A DNA stretch of 64,000 bases from Paenibacillus silvae (lineage in GTDB: Bacteria > Bacillota > Bacilli > Paenibacillales > Paenibacillaceae), in assembly GCF_014639235.1 (NCBI RefSeq), contig NZ_BMFU01000001.1, positions 1 through 64,000 on the forward strand, given 5' to 3'. Under the pieces are notes generated by a model. It made no database searches. It saw only the letters and a list, made by a program, of their open reading frames with translations, and was not told the origin of the DNA. Both the position numbers and the translations under genes were made by a program. Of the stretch, positions 34,755 to 43,555 are shown one piece after another; the first letter of the stretch is position 1, and each line of letters starts with the position of its first letter.

Positions 34755-34772
34755 GTGTTTCTCCCCTCCGCA

Positions 34773-36962
34773 TCACACATGATAGTTGTAATGCCTTCCA
34801 CCCGGTTTAGGAGAGTGTGGCTGCTGATTAGGGTTTGATGCGGATGAAGGAACTTGGCTGTTACTGGCTGAAGAATGTTCTCCCTTTGAAGCAACTCTAT
34901 GACCATTCGTTGTTTCTCCTGTAATCGCAACGTTACCATCTGAAGATGTAACATTTCCTTTGATAGTCCCTCCGCTAATCTTGATCCCTTGATTCACATG
35001 GTTAGCTGAACTTTTGGTAGAAGAGAATCTGCTTTGAGGTTCATTATTTATTGAAGTGACACCCCCTTGAATATTGCCTCCGTTAATCTGAATCCCGCGA
35101 TTAACAACACTTGTATTCATTGAATTTCGATTGGAACTAGCCTGCATACTTTCTTCTGTGCGAGAATCTTGTGATTTTTCCATATAAGGTCTGGTGTACA
35201 TCACATTACTTGCAGTAACAGGCGATTTTCCAACTGAAGCTGTCTGGCTGTCTTCTGAGAATGTAGATTTAAAAGGTTGCTCCGTCTGTTTTGGAATCGT
35301 TCTTTTCATCGTGGGTTGTTCCTGATAAATCCCTACGCCTGCGCTAGAACTTGAACCCCCTTCCCCGGAGGACGGCGACATCCGATTTGTTTCTTCCAAT
35401 ACCTCCTGATCTCCCGTTCGTTCAGGGTATAAGCGCTCTTGAATCCCAGCATAGACTTCTCTTCCGAGATGAACCGCACCCCTGCCTACTCGTTTGGCTC
35501 CAACTCCTGCATAAGCCATCCCTTTACCAGCTACCCCACCAATAAAGCCACCTGCGAGTGCACCTTCAACGGGTCTGCCCGCCATCAATCCTACCGATGT
35601 TCCTAAAGCCATTCCAACCCCCTTTGTGCCTTGATTCAATGCAAAGCCAGCTACACTTTTCCCAGCTTTAGACGCTTTATTTTTCCAGTTCGGCACAGGA
35701 GAAATTGCCTTAGAAGAAGATGCACTCGCTGCCGACCCTACCGAACCAAGAGATACATTGTCACCTTCTACTGTATCCGTTAACCCAGCTCCGTTTCCTG
35801 TCCCTCCCTCCTGACGATCTTTCATCTTGCTTCCTTTCCCATAGCCAGTACTTTTGCCAGAGAGCATCCGACTCATCGCAAATATCGTACCTAGACCAAG
35901 CGCCCTCCCCATTCTGGAATCTGGCTGCTCCACGCCCATTACACGTTGGACTAAATTCTGGATGGAAGAAAAGCCAAATAAATAGGCGACAATGACCCAA
36001 TTCGAAACACCATCACTACTAAAATAAAGCAGCAAAAAAAATAGCCCTAACGCAAGAGCGTGGGCACAAGGTAAGATCATATTATTGACAAATTGATCCC
36101 ACCATGTTTGTAAGGCGTTACGGTATTTCGGGAAAATGGTTAGTACACAGCAAATCACGAAGGTTGATATCAACACCATTAAGTTAATCAATCGCATGGT
36201 GTAGTCATAGTTTAATTTTGCAGTCATGAGTGCTGCCAAGAGTACGAGTATGGCAACCACAAATCCACGGTAACTGACCATATTTTCATATCCTGCTGAG
36301 CCTGTGCCCCACACCGTATTCAAAAACAACCCTGGATTTAATCCTGCATCTACCATAGTCGCCCATATCAAATCCGTAACGAATTGCACAATATCCGCAA
36401 CGAATTTCCAAATATAGAAACCAAATCGGAAAGATAATAAACCAACTATAAATGCTGTCGCATAATCCTTTCCTTTGGATCTTCCCTCACTACTAAAAGC
36501 CCCATGCCATAGTAACAAAAAAGCAATTAGTATCAGAGCCAACATAACAGGATAAGGCATGAAATGCTCAAAAACAGTATACAGTGCATTAATTGCATTC
36601 ATCATGCCTTCTGTAAATACACCCAAGTATAACCCTGACCGCGTATCCGTGTTTGTGTTTCCTCCTTGCAGAAACCCATCGTCCGTCGGGGCCGGATTTT
36701 TTCCGAACACAAGTAATGTTACGTCTTGCATATCGAAGGATTTAATTAAAAAATTTGCAAAACTGATGATACCATCTGATACGGTTCTTTCAAGCAAACC
36801 GGGTTTATTATCTTCGTCTTCATAATACGTATTCACTTGTTTACCAATGATACCTGTATCTACTGGCTTCTCGTCCTGTTTTGCTTTTTCAGCATACACA
36901 GGAGCGGCAAAAGCTTGCACAAAAAAAAGAACTAAAAAAAATAAGACAGCAATTCGGCGCAT
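34773..36962 (-). CDS. VirB6/TrbL-like channel membrane protein
   Basis: 729 aa. Signal or first helix (AVLFFLVLFFVQAFAAPVYA), about seven further membrane helices in residues 100-340 (YPVMLALILIAFLLLWHG, FVVAILVLLAALMTAKL, ALALGLFFLLLYFSSDG), a Gly-rich region (GTSVGLMAGRPVEGALAGG) and a polar tail. The tail has two copies of a short repeat (NRGIQINGGNIQGGVTS and NQGIKISGGTIKGNVTS). Large multi-pass proteins with long soluble tails are VirB6/TrbL partners of VirB4. It begins right after the VirB4 stop. Confidence 0.75.
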   Translation of the reverse strand: MRRIAVLFFLVLFFVQAFAAPVYAEKAKQDEKPVDTGIIGKQVNTYYEDEDNKPGLLERTVSDGIISFANFLIKSFDMQDVTLLVFGKNPAPTDDGFLQGGNTNTDTRSGLYLGVFTEGMMNAINALYTVFEHFMPYPVMLALILIAFLLLWHGAFSSEGRSKGKDYATAFIVGLLSFRFGFYIWKFVADIVQFVTDLIWATMVDAGLNPGLFLNTVWGTGSAGYENMVSYRGFVVAILVLLAALMTAKLNYDYTMRLINLMVLISTFVICCVLTIFPKYRNALQTWWDQFVNNMILPCAHALALGLFFLLLYFSSDGVSNWVIVAYLFGFSSIQNLVQRVMGVEQPDSRMGRALGLGTIFAMSRMLSGKSTGYGKGSKMKDRQEGGTGNGAGLTDTVEGDNVSLGSVGSAASASSSKAISPVPNWKNKASKAGKSVAGFALNQGTKGVGMALGTSVGLMAGRPVEGALAGGFIGGVAGKGMAYAGVGAKRVGRGAVHLGREVYAGIQERLYPERTGDQEVLEETNRMSPSSGEGGSSSSAGVGIYQEQPTMKRTIPKQTEQPFKSTFSEDSQTASVGKSPVTASNVMYTRPYMEKSQDSRTEESMQASSNRNSMNTSVVNRGIQINGGNIQGGVTSINNEPQSRFSSTKSSANHVNQGIKISGGTIKGNVTSSDGNVAITGETTNGHRVASKGEHSSASNSQVPSSASNPNQQPHSPKPGGRHYNYHV

Positions 36963-36963
36963 A

Positions 36964-38949
36964 TTAGCTCACCTCATTATTGACTAGCTCTTTAATATAT
37001 CGTTTCCGCTCAGCGTACAGTGGATCATTCGGATCAGTGGTAAATAACATTTCTTCAAACGGAGAAGCGTCAACATGCACAATCGCTGACTGATTATCCA
37101 CTTTCACCAACATATCTCCTTTACGGGCTTGGTAAACCAGAAAATCAGCTTCCCCTTCCGTTAAGGCCAGCTTATCCCGTACTGCCTCAATATCGAGTGC
37201 CTCCTGAATGCCGATGATTTTGATCGGGCTATTCTTAATCGCTGCCATGCCTGCCTGAGAACGCGTAAACACTTCCAGCCCTTGTGTAACAGGTACGATT
37301 CCTGTATTGGTAGCACGTCCTTCACGAAAGACACTTTCTGCCCATACCGCGCCAAAGTCCTCATCCAGAAAAATGTTCTGACATTCTTCGATGACCAACA
37401 ACTTCTGAATGTCTGGAAGCTTTTTGGCCCAACATTCCATCATCCAGCGTTCTGCCACAAATAGCCCAATGGGACGCATGATCTCAGGATCAAGTCGATT
37501 TATCCCAAAACCAAAGATAGGTGCATTCTTCAGTTCAATCGTAGACTGTCCATCAAAAATTGCATACGAACTCATCTCACCTTCACGGGTAAAGGGCTGT
37601 AGCAATTCACTAGCTTTCCGAATGGCCTCGCTTTTATGCGTACTCATTTTCTGATATAGTCCAACCAACACAGGCATTACCTTTTTGACTTTACCTGTTT
37701 TAAACACGCCTTCTTGCGCCACGGGATTGATGTATAGACTTTCAGGAGAGGTCGTAATACCACATTCCGAATACTGCTGTCGAATTGCACGTCCAATATA
37801 GACTTTTACCTCTCCAGTAAGCGCAGCACGATCATAAACAGAAATCATTTTAAATGCTAATGCCTGTACCGCATTTGCCGCTTCTTCGATATCCACGTAC
37901 CGTGTTCCGTCTGCCAGTTTTGTCATATCCACATCATAGGGATTGATCCGATGTTTGGAGTGTTCATGAAATTCAATATATGGGCATCCCATTGCGCGAA
38001 GAAAGTCTCCATGTTCACCCTTCCAATCAATAATGCCAATTTGTCTGCCGATATGAGCAGAACGATGAATAATTAACATCGTGACAAACGTCTTCCCTGC
38101 ACCTGAACGACCAATAACGCACATGTTATAATTTGCGAGTTCGGGATGCCAGTTGTCTAACCATAGAGGGCGACCTCTTCTGTTCTTACCCAAAATAATG
38201 CCTGATCGGTGATTTAAACTGCCACCGCCAAAAGGAAAGAGATCGGCCAAATTTGAACTTTCAAGAGACAAAACATGTTCTTTGGAAATCGTATCTTCAG
38301 ATGCTGTAGGAATCAGTGATTTCAACGCTGAGAGCTGTTGTCCATCAGAAGCACGGAGATAAATGGACTTCCCTGCAAAACGCTGTACAAGCGAACGACA
38401 CAATTTCATCAGCTCTTTCCATTCAGGAGCGCTCACAGTGACTTGCACGCATACACGGAAGCTTCTCTCCACATTTAAACGGATACGCTTTTGTTGTTCT
38501 TTTAAGTCCGCAATTTCATCACGCATCGCATCAATTTTGCGGACATCTTTTTCATCCGATAAATCCGATAGTAAGCCCGCAATCCGTCTTCCGATTTCAT
38601 TAAGTTCCTGATCATTTGAAGTGGGCTGAACATGAATGGCCAAGTCCACATCTCCTTGCCCATAATCCCCACGGATCAAGGAATCCAACATGCCCGACCA
38701 AGTATTCCCCGAAGAAATTTCAGCATAAAAACTACGGAAGTATCTTGCTGGCGTAATCGTTGTTCCGATCTCTACAGCATAATCGTCGATCTTAACCTGA
38801 TTTGCAGTGATATCCCCCGGAACGGTTTCACGAACAAAAGAAGGTGCTGCGAAGTCAGTCCCACTTGCTTTCCCCGAATCAAGTAGAGGTTGCTCACGTT
38901 TAGCTCCTCCCTTCCCGTGTCTTTTCTTCCATATCGTTTTAAACTTCAC
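36964..38949 (-). CDS. virB4: VirB4/TraE-type T4SS ATPase
   Basis: 661-aa T4SS motor. Walker A GRSGAGKT at about residues 279-286 (CVIGRSGAGKTFVTML), then IGIIDWKGEHGDFLRAMGCP, Walker B LLVIEECQNIF and the arginine/sensor region FREGRATNTGIVPVTQG. The N-terminal ~200 residues include a predicted coiled coil. It drives substrate transfer and pilus assembly. GTG start, GAAGGTG upstream. Follows a small protein that resembles the extra N-terminal VirB4 domain. Confidence 0.93.
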   Translation of the reverse strand: MKFKTIWKKRHGKGGAKREQPLLDSGKASGTDFAAPSFVRETVPGDITANQVKIDDYAVEIGTTITPARYFRSFYAEISSGNTWSGMLDSLIRGDYGQGDVDLAIHVQPTSNDQELNEIGRRIAGLLSDLSDEKDVRKIDAMRDEIADLKEQQKRIRLNVERSFRVCVQVTVSAPEWKELMKLCRSLVQRFAGKSIYLRASDGQQLSALKSLIPTASEDTISKEHVLSLESSNLADLFPFGGGSLNHRSGIILGKNRRGRPLWLDNWHPELANYNMCVIGRSGAGKTFVTMLIIHRSAHIGRQIGIIDWKGEHGDFLRAMGCPYIEFHEHSKHRINPYDVDMTKLADGTRYVDIEEAANAVQALAFKMISVYDRAALTGEVKVYIGRAIRQQYSECGITTSPESLYINPVAQEGVFKTGKVKKVMPVLVGLYQKMSTHKSEAIRKASELLQPFTREGEMSSYAIFDGQSTIELKNAPIFGFGINRLDPEIMRPIGLFVAERWMMECWAKKLPDIQKLLVIEECQNIFLDEDFGAVWAESVFREGRATNTGIVPVTQGLEVFTRSQAGMAAIKNSPIKIIGIQEALDIEAVRDKLALTEGEADFLVYQARKGDMLVKVDNQSAIVHVDASPFEEMLFTTDPNDPLYAERKRYIKELVNNEVS

Positions 38950-38965
38950 AATTTCACCTTCTACC

Positions 38966-39772
38966 CTATACTAAATTGCTCTCTGACTGGATTTCATTCA
39001 CAGTCAGCGAATGCTTCATACGATTAAAGCTATCCATCTGTAACGCATCAATCATACGCGCTTGTGGAGCCAGCTCACGTTGTAAGGTTTGATAGGTGTA
39101 ATTCCACACTCCAGCCTTATCCAACCGCTGATACCTCATGCCCACCTGCTCACAGAACCCGTACAACATGCCTTCCGCTTCTTCAAGCATCTGCAAGGCT
39201 AAATCGGATCGTTCTTCCGCTGATAAGCGCTCTTTTCGGGGCGCAGCCTTGTCCAATAATCCATTTAGTTTACTTGAACCAACCTGAACACTTGCGCCTG
39301 ATGTCATTGAATTGTATTCAAAAATAATGTAACCATGATGATTTCGAATGGATTGCTGATTCAGACTATCCATTAAATAATCGCTAACCATCTCACCTGA
39401 TTTTTTTAATAACGAATACTCTTCAGGGAGTTCCTGAATAGATTGCTGATAGTCATCCATATAGTCTTTCATTTCGAATAACTGAGATTGAGTAATCAAT
39501 TTATAAGGCAGTGAAATCGTATTGATCAGACTAAGAAAATTGATCCACACCGTTTTATTCTCTTCCACAGAAGCATGATCCAAATTAATCGGCTCCACTT
39601 CAACCACAAGGCGATATTGGTTTTGACTTTGGGCAAGCCCTTCCCATTCCACATTGGATGCTGCTCCAATCATCTCTTGCACAGTCAGCGGACGATTAAA
39701 TGTCCTTTTGCTTCGAATCCAGAACCAGTAGATTGCCACTAGCGCCAGCACAACGACAAATAGACCTGCCAT
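38966..39772 (-). CDS. membrane-anchored T4SS protein resembling a detached VirB4/TraC N-terminal domain
   Basis: 268 aa from ATG 39772 (AAGGTGG 8 nt upstream). One helix at the N-terminus (GLFVVVLALVAIYWFWI), then a soluble domain in which QYRLVVEVEPINLDHASVEE and INTISLPYKLITQSQLFEMK match the N-terminal TraC-type domain that many Gram-positive VirB4 proteins or their split partners carry. Located between the PrgI-like gene and virB4. An alternative is a VirB8-like scaffold. Function is inferred. Confidence 0.55.
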   Translation of the reverse strand: MAGLFVVVLALVAIYWFWIRSKRTFNRPLTVQEMIGAASNVEWEGLAQSQNQYRLVVEVEPINLDHASVEENKTVWINFLSLINTISLPYKLITQSQLFEMKDYMDDYQQSIQELPEEYSLLKKSGEMVSDYLMDSLNQQSIRNHHGYIIFEYNSMTSGASVQVGSSKLNGLLDKAAPRKERLSAEERSDLALQMLEEAEGMLYGFCEQVGMRYQRLDKAGVWNYTYQTLQRELAPQARMIDALQMDSFNRMKHSLTVNEIQSESNLV

Positions 39773-39773
39773 T

Positions 39774-40100
39774 TTACGAGCCACCTTTCTTGTATAAAAA
39801 TGTTCTTTGTCGCAGATGCAACCGTATCGAGAAAAAATAATATTTCCATACCGGGAGATTCGTCCCGGTATGTTTAGCATAGCAAAGGTACATGCAGATC
39901 AAGAAGGGGATAGCGTAGTGTATCCTGGAATACAACCAATCGGTTCCAATGCGGGGAATGACTTTGGACATCTGCACCGATAAGTACCCACCTACGCTCC
40001 ACCAAACTGCTTGGCTAAAACTTAGCCCTATGCCAAACAGCGTAATAAACTTTTCTTTGATTCTGCTTTTATACGGTATCGGATGGTATTGCCCCCACAC
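39774..40100 (-). CDS. PrgI/VirB3-like small membrane protein
   Basis: 108 aa with PIPYKSRIKEKFITLFGIGL, two helices (FSQAVWWSVGGYLSVQM; AIPFLICMYLCYAK) and a basic end (RLHLRQRTFLYKK). This matches the PrgI/TcpE family, the Gram-positive VirB3 equivalent that usually precedes VirB4. GTG start with GAGGTG upstream. Confidence 0.7.
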   Translation of the reverse strand: MWGQYHPIPYKSRIKEKFITLFGIGLSFSQAVWWSVGGYLSVQMSKVIPRIGTDWLYSRIHYAIPFLICMYLCYAKHTGTNLPVWKYYFFSIRLHLRQRTFLYKKGGS

Positions 40101-40112
40101 GTTCTCACCTCA

Positions 40113-40514
40113 TTACATTTTGCTGAGATCAATCCCAAGGAATTTAAAGATCATGCCGAGAATGGATTCTGTCCAAAATGACAAAATCAAAAACAGAACG
40201 AAAAACATAATCCTCCCCTTGGTTTCCCGTAAGGTTTCTGGTGAAAAACCGGCTCTCAAGTAACAAATAGCCAGCCATAAACCAAAAACGATTGTGATTG
40301 TCACAAAAATACGTCGAGCCATATCGACCCCGGCTGTTGTTGAATCATCAACCTTCTTTTCCAGCTCCGTTGTAGCAGTACCGCCACTTCCCTGACTTGC
40401 CTTAATCTTTTCCTTAATGGTCTGGGCATGAGCAACATCCCCAGTTTGCGTTACACTGAGCAGCCCCAACACGCAAACCATAATCATCACAATAACCTTC
40501 CACGTTTTGAGCAA
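40113..40514 (-). CDS. VirB2/TrbC-like pilin-type protein
   Basis: 133 aa: signal peptide (VIVMIMVCVLGLLSVTQTGD, AHAQ), a polar stretch and two hydrophobic helices (RRIFVTITIVFGLWLAICYL and GRIMFFVLFLILSFWTESI). This is the typical VirB2/TrbC outline and it is the first gene of the T4SS set. TTG start after GAGGAGG. Confidence 0.7.
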   Translation of the reverse strand: MLKTWKVIVMIMVCVLGLLSVTQTGDVAHAQTIKEKIKASQGSGGTATTELEKKVDDSTTAGVDMARRIFVTITIVFGLWLAICYLRAGFSPETLRETKGRIMFFVLFLILSFWTESILGMIFKFLGIDLSKM

Positions 40515-40654
40515 TGTGGGTCCTCCTCATTTCAAAAATCCAGTTCTTTTGTCTTTCCTAAAAATACTTACTGACCATGCAATTCGATGTTTTTCACTTA
40601 TCCATCCTGCAAACATTTCTACATCCCTCCTTTCTTTTGTTCCTCATAAAAATG

Positions 40655-40687
40655 AAAAAAGCCCCTACCTATTCCGGCAGAGGCAAT
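40655..40687 (-). terminator. intrinsic terminator before the T4SS set (GCCTCTGC family)
   Basis: GCCTCTGCCGG...GGTAGGGGC hairpin with six T on the minus strand, after the YdjM-like gene. Confidence 0.9.
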
Positions 40688-40693
40688 ATACAT

Positions 40694-41152
40694 TCAAAAA
40701 AGATTCAGAAAATACGTATAACCGTCTAGCACCATCCAGACGCCCCAAAGAGCGATGGCGGCCGTTTCAACAAACACAGGTGGAATACCAAATAAGGGTA
40801 CACCTACTTTCCATGGGATCGGCCAGAGGAAAGCGATGTATCCTGTAAATAGATCAAGGATTAAATGTGAAACGTAACCAATAAGGAATGCTATCGTCAG
40901 TTCGGGGAAAGTTCCTTCAAGTAGTAGCCATAACCCGAATCCCATAATAAGCGAATGAGTCACAGTCCTCTTTCCAGGTATTTTTTCTAAAAGACTTGGC
41001 AGCACAGGAACAAACCTTCCTAATAGACTATTAGGGCGGTCTATATCTGGCAGTAAGGCAGAAAAGGCAACCATAGCAAGCTGAGATGGAGAATGGACAC
41101 CAAATATGACGGCAGCACTCAACCCTCCTATAAGATGTGAAACGCCATTCAT
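40694..41152 (-). CDS. YdjM-like membrane-bound metal-dependent hydrolase
   Basis: 152 aa with three or four helices and the family markers MNGVSHLIGGLSAA, LLPDIDRPNS, TVTHSLIMG and HLILDLFTG (His/Asp metal ligands). YdjM/DUF457 proteins are LexA-regulated membrane hydrolases of unknown substrate. The start overlaps the HD-GYP stop (TATGA). Association with a c-di-GMP enzyme and a transfer block is notable. Confidence 0.8.
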   Translation of the reverse strand: MNGVSHLIGGLSAAVIFGVHSPSQLAMVAFSALLPDIDRPNSLLGRFVPVLPSLLEKIPGKRTVTHSLIMGFGLWLLLEGTFPELTIAFLIGYVSHLILDLFTGYIAFLWPIPWKVGVPLFGIPPVFVETAAIALWGVWMVLDGYTYFLNLF

Positions 41153-41691
41153 ACCAAAGCACCTTCTTGTATCATTTGCAAGAACACTTCGGTCAGGTAA
41201 GGATCAAAAGCCTTCCCCTTTTGATTGTTGATGTATGCCAAGGCCTCATCTATGGGCCATGCTGACTTGTATGACCTTTTCGAAGTGAGCGCATCGTAGG
41301 TATCGCATATGCTCACGATCCGGCCATAGAGTGGAATTTCCTCACCTTTCAAACGGTTCGGATAACCAGTTCCATCCCAGCGTTCATGATGAGTTCCTAC
41401 AATAACCTTAGCAGCATCCATTTCTTCACTGGTTTGAACTGAAAGAATAGAAAGGCCATATTCGACATGCCGCTTCATGATTTCAAATTCGTGTTCAGTG
41501 AGCTGAATTCCCGACTCCAAAATGGATGCTGGTATCGAAATCTTCCCAATATCATGATAATGTGCACCGTAACCGATCCGTTCAACATCTTGCTCACTGA
41601 GATTCAAACTACGTGCGAGATCCATCGAAAGCAAGCTCACACGTTTAGCATGTTCCGGGTCTAACATATCCAGTACGTTCTTCAAAATCAC
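41149..41691 (-). CDS. stand-alone HD-GYP domain phosphodiesterase
   Basis: 180 aa, only the HD-GYP domain. Metal and signature residues are intact: HYHDIGK (His46-Asp47) and HHERWDGTGYP (GYP at 109-111), also ICDTYDALTSKRSYK. HD-GYP enzymes degrade cyclic di-GMP or related dinucleotides. GTG start at 41691 with GGAGGTG 6 nt upstream, overlapping the HTH gene by GTGA. It could set second-messenger control on pilus or transfer. Confidence 0.9.
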   Translation of the reverse strand: MILKNVLDMLDPEHAKRVSLLSMDLARSLNLSEQDVERIGYGAHYHDIGKISIPASILESGIQLTEHEFEIMKRHVEYGLSILSVQTSEEMDAAKVIVGTHHERWDGTGYPNRLKGEEIPLYGRIVSICDTYDALTSKRSYKSAWPIDEALAYINNQKGKAFDPYLTEVFLQMIQEGALV

Positions 41692-42194
41692 ATGCCCACC
41701 TCCTTCAAAATCCGTTTTAATTCATCCTGAATCCACTTGGCGGTCTCACCGCCGGAATCCAAAACTTTTTGTAACGATAACAAAACTCGCTCTGCCTTTT
41801 TCCGTTCCTCCTGCTCTTCCTGTTGGACAAGTTGTTTGGCTCCTTCCTGCTCCAAAATGAGCTTCCTCAGTTCTCGTGTACTCATGGCCTCATCACTAGC
41901 TTTAATCAATATTTCAGACGGTGAGCTTGAATGACTGGCTACACGGTGGTGATACCAGCTTAGAGAAGGAATACGTGACGTTGCCGTAGGAAACGTGCGA
42001 TACACATGAACCAGTTCCCTGATCTGAGCAGGACTCACACCGATTTGTGACGATAGGAACTTTTGTTTGGCTCCTGCAGTCAGCATAGCATCCAAAAGCT
42101 GACCTTTAATAAACCGTGTTTCCTGTTCTTGCTCATCCACCTGAATATACGCTTGCAATAATTCCTCAATCTTCGGCTCAGTGACCTCTGACAT
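41688..42194 (-). CDS. HTH DNA-binding protein, phage/ParB-HTH-like
   Basis: 168 aa. FLSSQIGVSPAQIRELVHVY is a helix-turn-helix; LSWYHHRVAS and STRELRKLILEQ recur in phage and plasmid HTH proteins of ParB-HTH or sigma-like type. C-terminal coiled coil (EEQEERKKAERVLLSLQKVL). Weak ribosome site before ATG 42194. Coupled to the HD-GYP gene, so it may regulate or localise it. Confidence 0.6.
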   Translation of the reverse strand: MSEVTEPKIEELLQAYIQVDEQEQETRFIKGQLLDAMLTAGAKQKFLSSQIGVSPAQIRELVHVYRTFPTATSRIPSLSWYHHRVASHSSSPSEILIKASDEAMSTRELRKLILEQEGAKQLVQQEEQEERKKAERVLLSLQKVLDSGGETAKWIQDELKRILKEVGM

Positions 42195-42203
42195 GGGAAT
42201 AAC

Positions 42204-42515
42204 CTAACCGACAGATTCCACAATCAACTTCATTGCAGTACGTTCCTGTCCATCAATCAAAATATCGAAAAAGCTTGGTGCACAAATCAAGCTCTGCCCG
42301 TTCGGAGCAACTAAACCTCGCGCTACGGCTATAGCTTTCACAGCTTGATTAACAGCCCCTGCTCCTATTACATGCATTTCAACCGTGCGGTCTTTAGTAT
42401 TCACACTGGAAGCAATGGCCCCTGCCAAAAAACTAACTTTTGATTTTGCAGACACCTTCAAAATTTTGCTCTCGGAAATTACTTTCTTTCCTTGAGATAC
42501 ATGGACAATAGACAT
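42204..42515 (-). CDS. spoVS: SpoVS-family protein
   Basis: 103 aa, with ILKVSAKSKVSFLAGAIAS, IGAGAVNQAVKAIAVARG, LICAPSFFDILIDGQERTAM and KLIVES matching SpoVS almost end to end; the first ~15 residues are extra. SpoVS is a small Alba-like nucleic-acid-binding protein needed for sporulation in Bacillus. An extra copy on a mobile element could influence sporulation or bind RNA/DNA of the element. GAGGAGG upstream of ATG. Confidence 0.9.
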   Translation of the reverse strand: MSIVHVSQGKKVISESKILKVSAKSKVSFLAGAIASSVNTKDRTVEMHVIGAGAVNQAVKAIAVARGLVAPNGQSLICAPSFFDILIDGQERTAMKLIVESVG

Positions 42516-42605
42516 ATACGTTCCTCCTCAATATCAAATAGTTTGGACTATGAGACTGCAACGAGATTTTCCCCGCGGTTCCTAAAGCCCTCACTATTTA
42601 AAAGA

Positions 42606-42649
42606 GAAAAGCCCCTGCCTAGAATAAAATATCCAGGCAGAGGCTTCGA
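42606..42649 (-). terminator. intrinsic terminator (GCCTCTGC family)
   Basis: GAAGCCTCTGCCT / AGGCAGGGGCTTTT hairpin on the minus strand. The stretch 42516-42836 around it holds no gene that I can see. Confidence 0.85.
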
Positions 42650-42836
42650 AAAAATATATGAAATTTGAAACATGAGAATACTCTAAAAAATAAAAATAAC
42701 CCCATTTCAGGAGTCAGTGCAGTTCATCTGTGCTTGTTTCAATTATATACCATAAATCAATATATGACAAGAACATTTGTTCTTTATTTGGATTTAAATA
42801 TTAACATATAGGTTATTTGTCACATGTATACGGAGT

Positions 42837-43082
42837 CTAAATTACTATAACTTTTGCTGTATACCAATTCATAATGTTGACATTCATCAATGTCATTGGT
42901 ACCAGCATATCTGCTTCTATAGCGATATTGTAGTGCAGAAACGTCTGCAACCTCACATCAGCTAACTCGTATTTCTCACCTGTGAGTTTACTGTATTCTT
43001 TAGTCGCAGTGGTAACAAACTCTTCTTCACTGTTAAACTCATCGTATCTCCCATAAACGTTCTCATATTCATCAGACCACAA
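42837..43082 (-). CDS. hypothetical protein, 81 aa
   Basis: Acidic N-terminal half (DEYENVYGRYDEFNSEEEFV) and a hydrophobic C-terminal half (PMTLMNVNIMNWYTAKVIVI). Starts at TTG 43082 as listed; the only good ribosome site (GGGAG) instead points to ATT at 43100, six codons further up in frame. No family recognised. Confidence 0.4.
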   Translation of the reverse strand: MWSDEYENVYGRYDEFNSEEEFVTTATKEYSKLTGEKYELADVRLQTFLHYNIAIEADMLVPMTLMNVNIMNWYTAKVIVI

Positions 43083-43155
43083 AAAGCTTTTTTCAATCTA
43101 TTTCACTCCCTTGAATTGATTTCTGTCCACAGTTTGTGTTTTTCTATTTACTGAC

Positions 43156-43509
43156 CTACTTTACTCGAACAAGCAACCCTTGTAACCTAAGTTCAGGGTA
43201 ATTGACAATATAATAATCATTACCATTATGTTCAAAACGACTAGATACCCAACGTGGAAACTCACACTGATCGTTCAAAAACTCGATTCCCGATCCAGAC
43301 GAAAACTCAATTCCTCCTAATGAATAACGCCCATTATTTCCTTTCAAAAGTCGTCCTACGATTATAGGCTCTTTAAATACTTTTTTGAGCAACCTTCCGG
43401 CATCATCAAGTAAATTAGCAATCTGATAGAACATATGACGAACATACTGATCATCCGGGTCGTTCTGGTTATAATCTGCTGTCCCGTTCTCCTCAGACTC
43501 TTGAACCAT
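43156..43509 (-). CDS. DUF5348-like protein
   Basis: 117 aa from the first ATG. The C-terminal half NGRYSLGGIEFSSGSGIEFL, then WVSSRFEHNGNDYYIVNYPE, fits the DUF5348 pattern seen on Gram-positive plasmids. An in-frame extension of 17 codons (EKELKALLPCIQQVV before MVQ) looks like the family's N-terminal helix and reaches an ATT at 43560 with AAGGAG upstream, so the real protein may be 134 aa with a non-ATG start. Function unknown. Confidence 0.6.
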   Translation of the reverse strand: MVQESEENGTADYNQNDPDDQYVRHMFYQIANLLDDAGRLLKKVFKEPIIVGRLLKGNNGRYSLGGIEFSSGSGIEFLNDQCEFPRWVSSRFEHNGNDYYIVNYPELRLQGLLVRVK

Positions 43510-43555
43510 GCTTACGACTTGCTGGATACAAGGAAGCAGTGCTTTAAGTTCCTTT

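Noticed and set aside
35351..35995. Rightward frames across the VirB6-like gene
   Set aside because: Antisense shadows in a Gly/Ser-rich region where open frames arise by codon bias.
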